Assembly (NCBI GenBank): GCA_003342895.1
Contig: PTFA01000419.1
Location: 124,001 to 188,000, forward strand
Reading direction: 5' to 3'
DNA: 64,000 bases
Origin: Casuarius casuarius
Lineage: Eukaryota; Chordata; Aves; Casuariiformes; Casuariidae
The translations under genes and the position numbers were made by a program. Of the stretch, positions 63,262 to 64,000 are shown in pieces; the first letter of the stretch is position 1; each line of letters begins with the position of its first letter. The notes beneath the pieces are model-generated. The model made no database searches and was not told the origin of the DNA. It saw only the letters and a list, made by a program, of their open reading frames with translations.

Positions 63262-63735
63262 TTTCTGAATTTGTTTTTTAATATCTCCAAGGATGGAGAC
63301 TCCACAGTGTCTCTGGGCAAGCTGCTCCAGTGCTCAGTCACCCTCACAGTAGAGAAGTTTTTCCTCATATTCAGATGGAATTTCCTGTGTTTCAGTTTGT
63401 GCCTGTTGCCTCTTGTCCTGTCACTGAGCACCACTGAAAATAGTCTGGCCACAACCTCTTGACATGCTCCCTTCAAATACTTATATGCATTGATAAGATC
63501 CCTCCTCAGTCTTCTCTTCTCGAGGCTGAACAGTCCCAGCTCTCTCAGTCTTTCCTCATAGGAGAGATGCTCCAGTCCCTTGATCACCTTAGCAGCCCTC
63601 TGCTGGACTCACTCCAGTAGCTCCATGTCTCTCTTGTACTGAGGAGCCCAGAATTGGGCTCTCCACCCTTTCGAACTCCCTCTGCATGGCAGCACAGCCC
63701 TCTAGTGTATCAGATGGAGTGGTTACTCTCAACTA
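63262..63735 (-). repeat. CR1 LINE fragment with internal deletion
   Basis: The reverse complement reads CTGATACACTAGAGGGCTGT and then jumps within about 40 bp to the CCCAATTCTGGGCTCC block. It continues through GGACTGGAGCATCTCTCCTA, CTGGGACTGTTCAGCCTCGA, GGGATCTTATCAATGCATAT, AAACTTCTCTACTGTGAGGG and GTGGAGTCTCCATCCTTGGA. The same landmarks in the long CR1 of this window lie about 310 bp apart (42226-42257 versus 42560-42575), so roughly 300 bp are missing here. The last 80-100 bp of the 3' end are also absent. The 109-codon minus-strand frame 63258-63587 ([20 protein letters not shown]) is the CR1 ORF2 C-terminal region, still open but orphaned from the rest of the protein. Confidence 0.92.
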
Positions 63736-64000
63736 GTCTAAAATGGAATAAAAATCTAAGATTTGGATGTAAATTTTGCATTTGACACTTTTCAAGAAAT
63801 GATGTGATCTCTATTGCTTAAAAAGGCATGACCATACAGATTCATGCAGTTTATTTGTCTGTTAAAACCATTCTTTTAAGACAAATAGCTGTATGTCTTT
63901 TCCACCCTGTTTCTACTTAGACTGGAAGAGGAAAATAAATTTTCCTCATTTAAACTCTTATTTCATCTTTCAACAGATAATATATGGGAACTGAAATAAT
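63736..64000. other. AT-rich non-coding DNA to window end
   Basis: AT-rich sequence with no gene or repeat that I can recognise. Confidence 0.6.

Overview
Organism: the window reads as vertebrate nuclear DNA, most likely from a bird (a crocodilian or turtle is the main alternative). The basis is four copies of the CR1 LINE. Three keep a 3' end: two carry the TTGGRCTAGATGATCT-like block and a degenerate TTCTRTGATT-type terminus, and the third keeps a decayed version of the same end. Further support comes from AT-rich background DNA with dinucleotide microsatellites, at least one retroviral-type LTR, and the absence of any bacterial-style gene organisation. Two single-base ambiguities (10482 and 12924) show that it comes from a draft assembly. 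Layout: 1-4214 is AT-rich unique-looking DNA. A GC-richer island at 4215-5100 looks like an old LTR-like repeat on the minus strand. From 5101 to 34979 the window is AT-rich non-coding DNA, broken by a CR1 tail (13312-13462, minus), a TA/CA microsatellite (14339-14436), a 278-bp polypurine GA tract (19225-19502), a mixed-composition stretch that probably contains old repeat sequence (25950-27930), and a (CA)17 microsatellite (28914-28948). A CR1 3' fragment (34980-35265, plus) and a possible LTR remnant (35640-36112, minus) follow. The largest feature is a 3.2-kb CR1 at 39850-43062 (plus). It keeps recognisable pieces of ORF1 (with an SGNH/esterase-type domain), the ORF2 endonuclease and the reverse transcriptase, all broken by stops, frameshifts and an internal deletion. 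The stretch 43063-57844 is again AT-rich. A minus-strand LTR with a clear polyadenylation signal occupies 57845 to about 58793. Another AT-rich stretch precedes an internally deleted minus-strand CR1 at 63262-63735. Function: I find no complete host protein-coding gene, no tRNA or rRNA, no CRISPR and no operon. The open frames are short, AT-biased and without recognised domains, except those inside CR1. The window therefore fits an intergenic gene desert or a very large intron. Five short segments combine acceptable splice signals with an open frame and are listed as low-confidence candidate exons, because they are the only places where a spliced host transcript might be hidden. I see no credible new multi-gene system here. 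The most checkable points are the candidate exons, the structure of the LTR, the long GA tract, and the internal deletions in the two CR1 copies.
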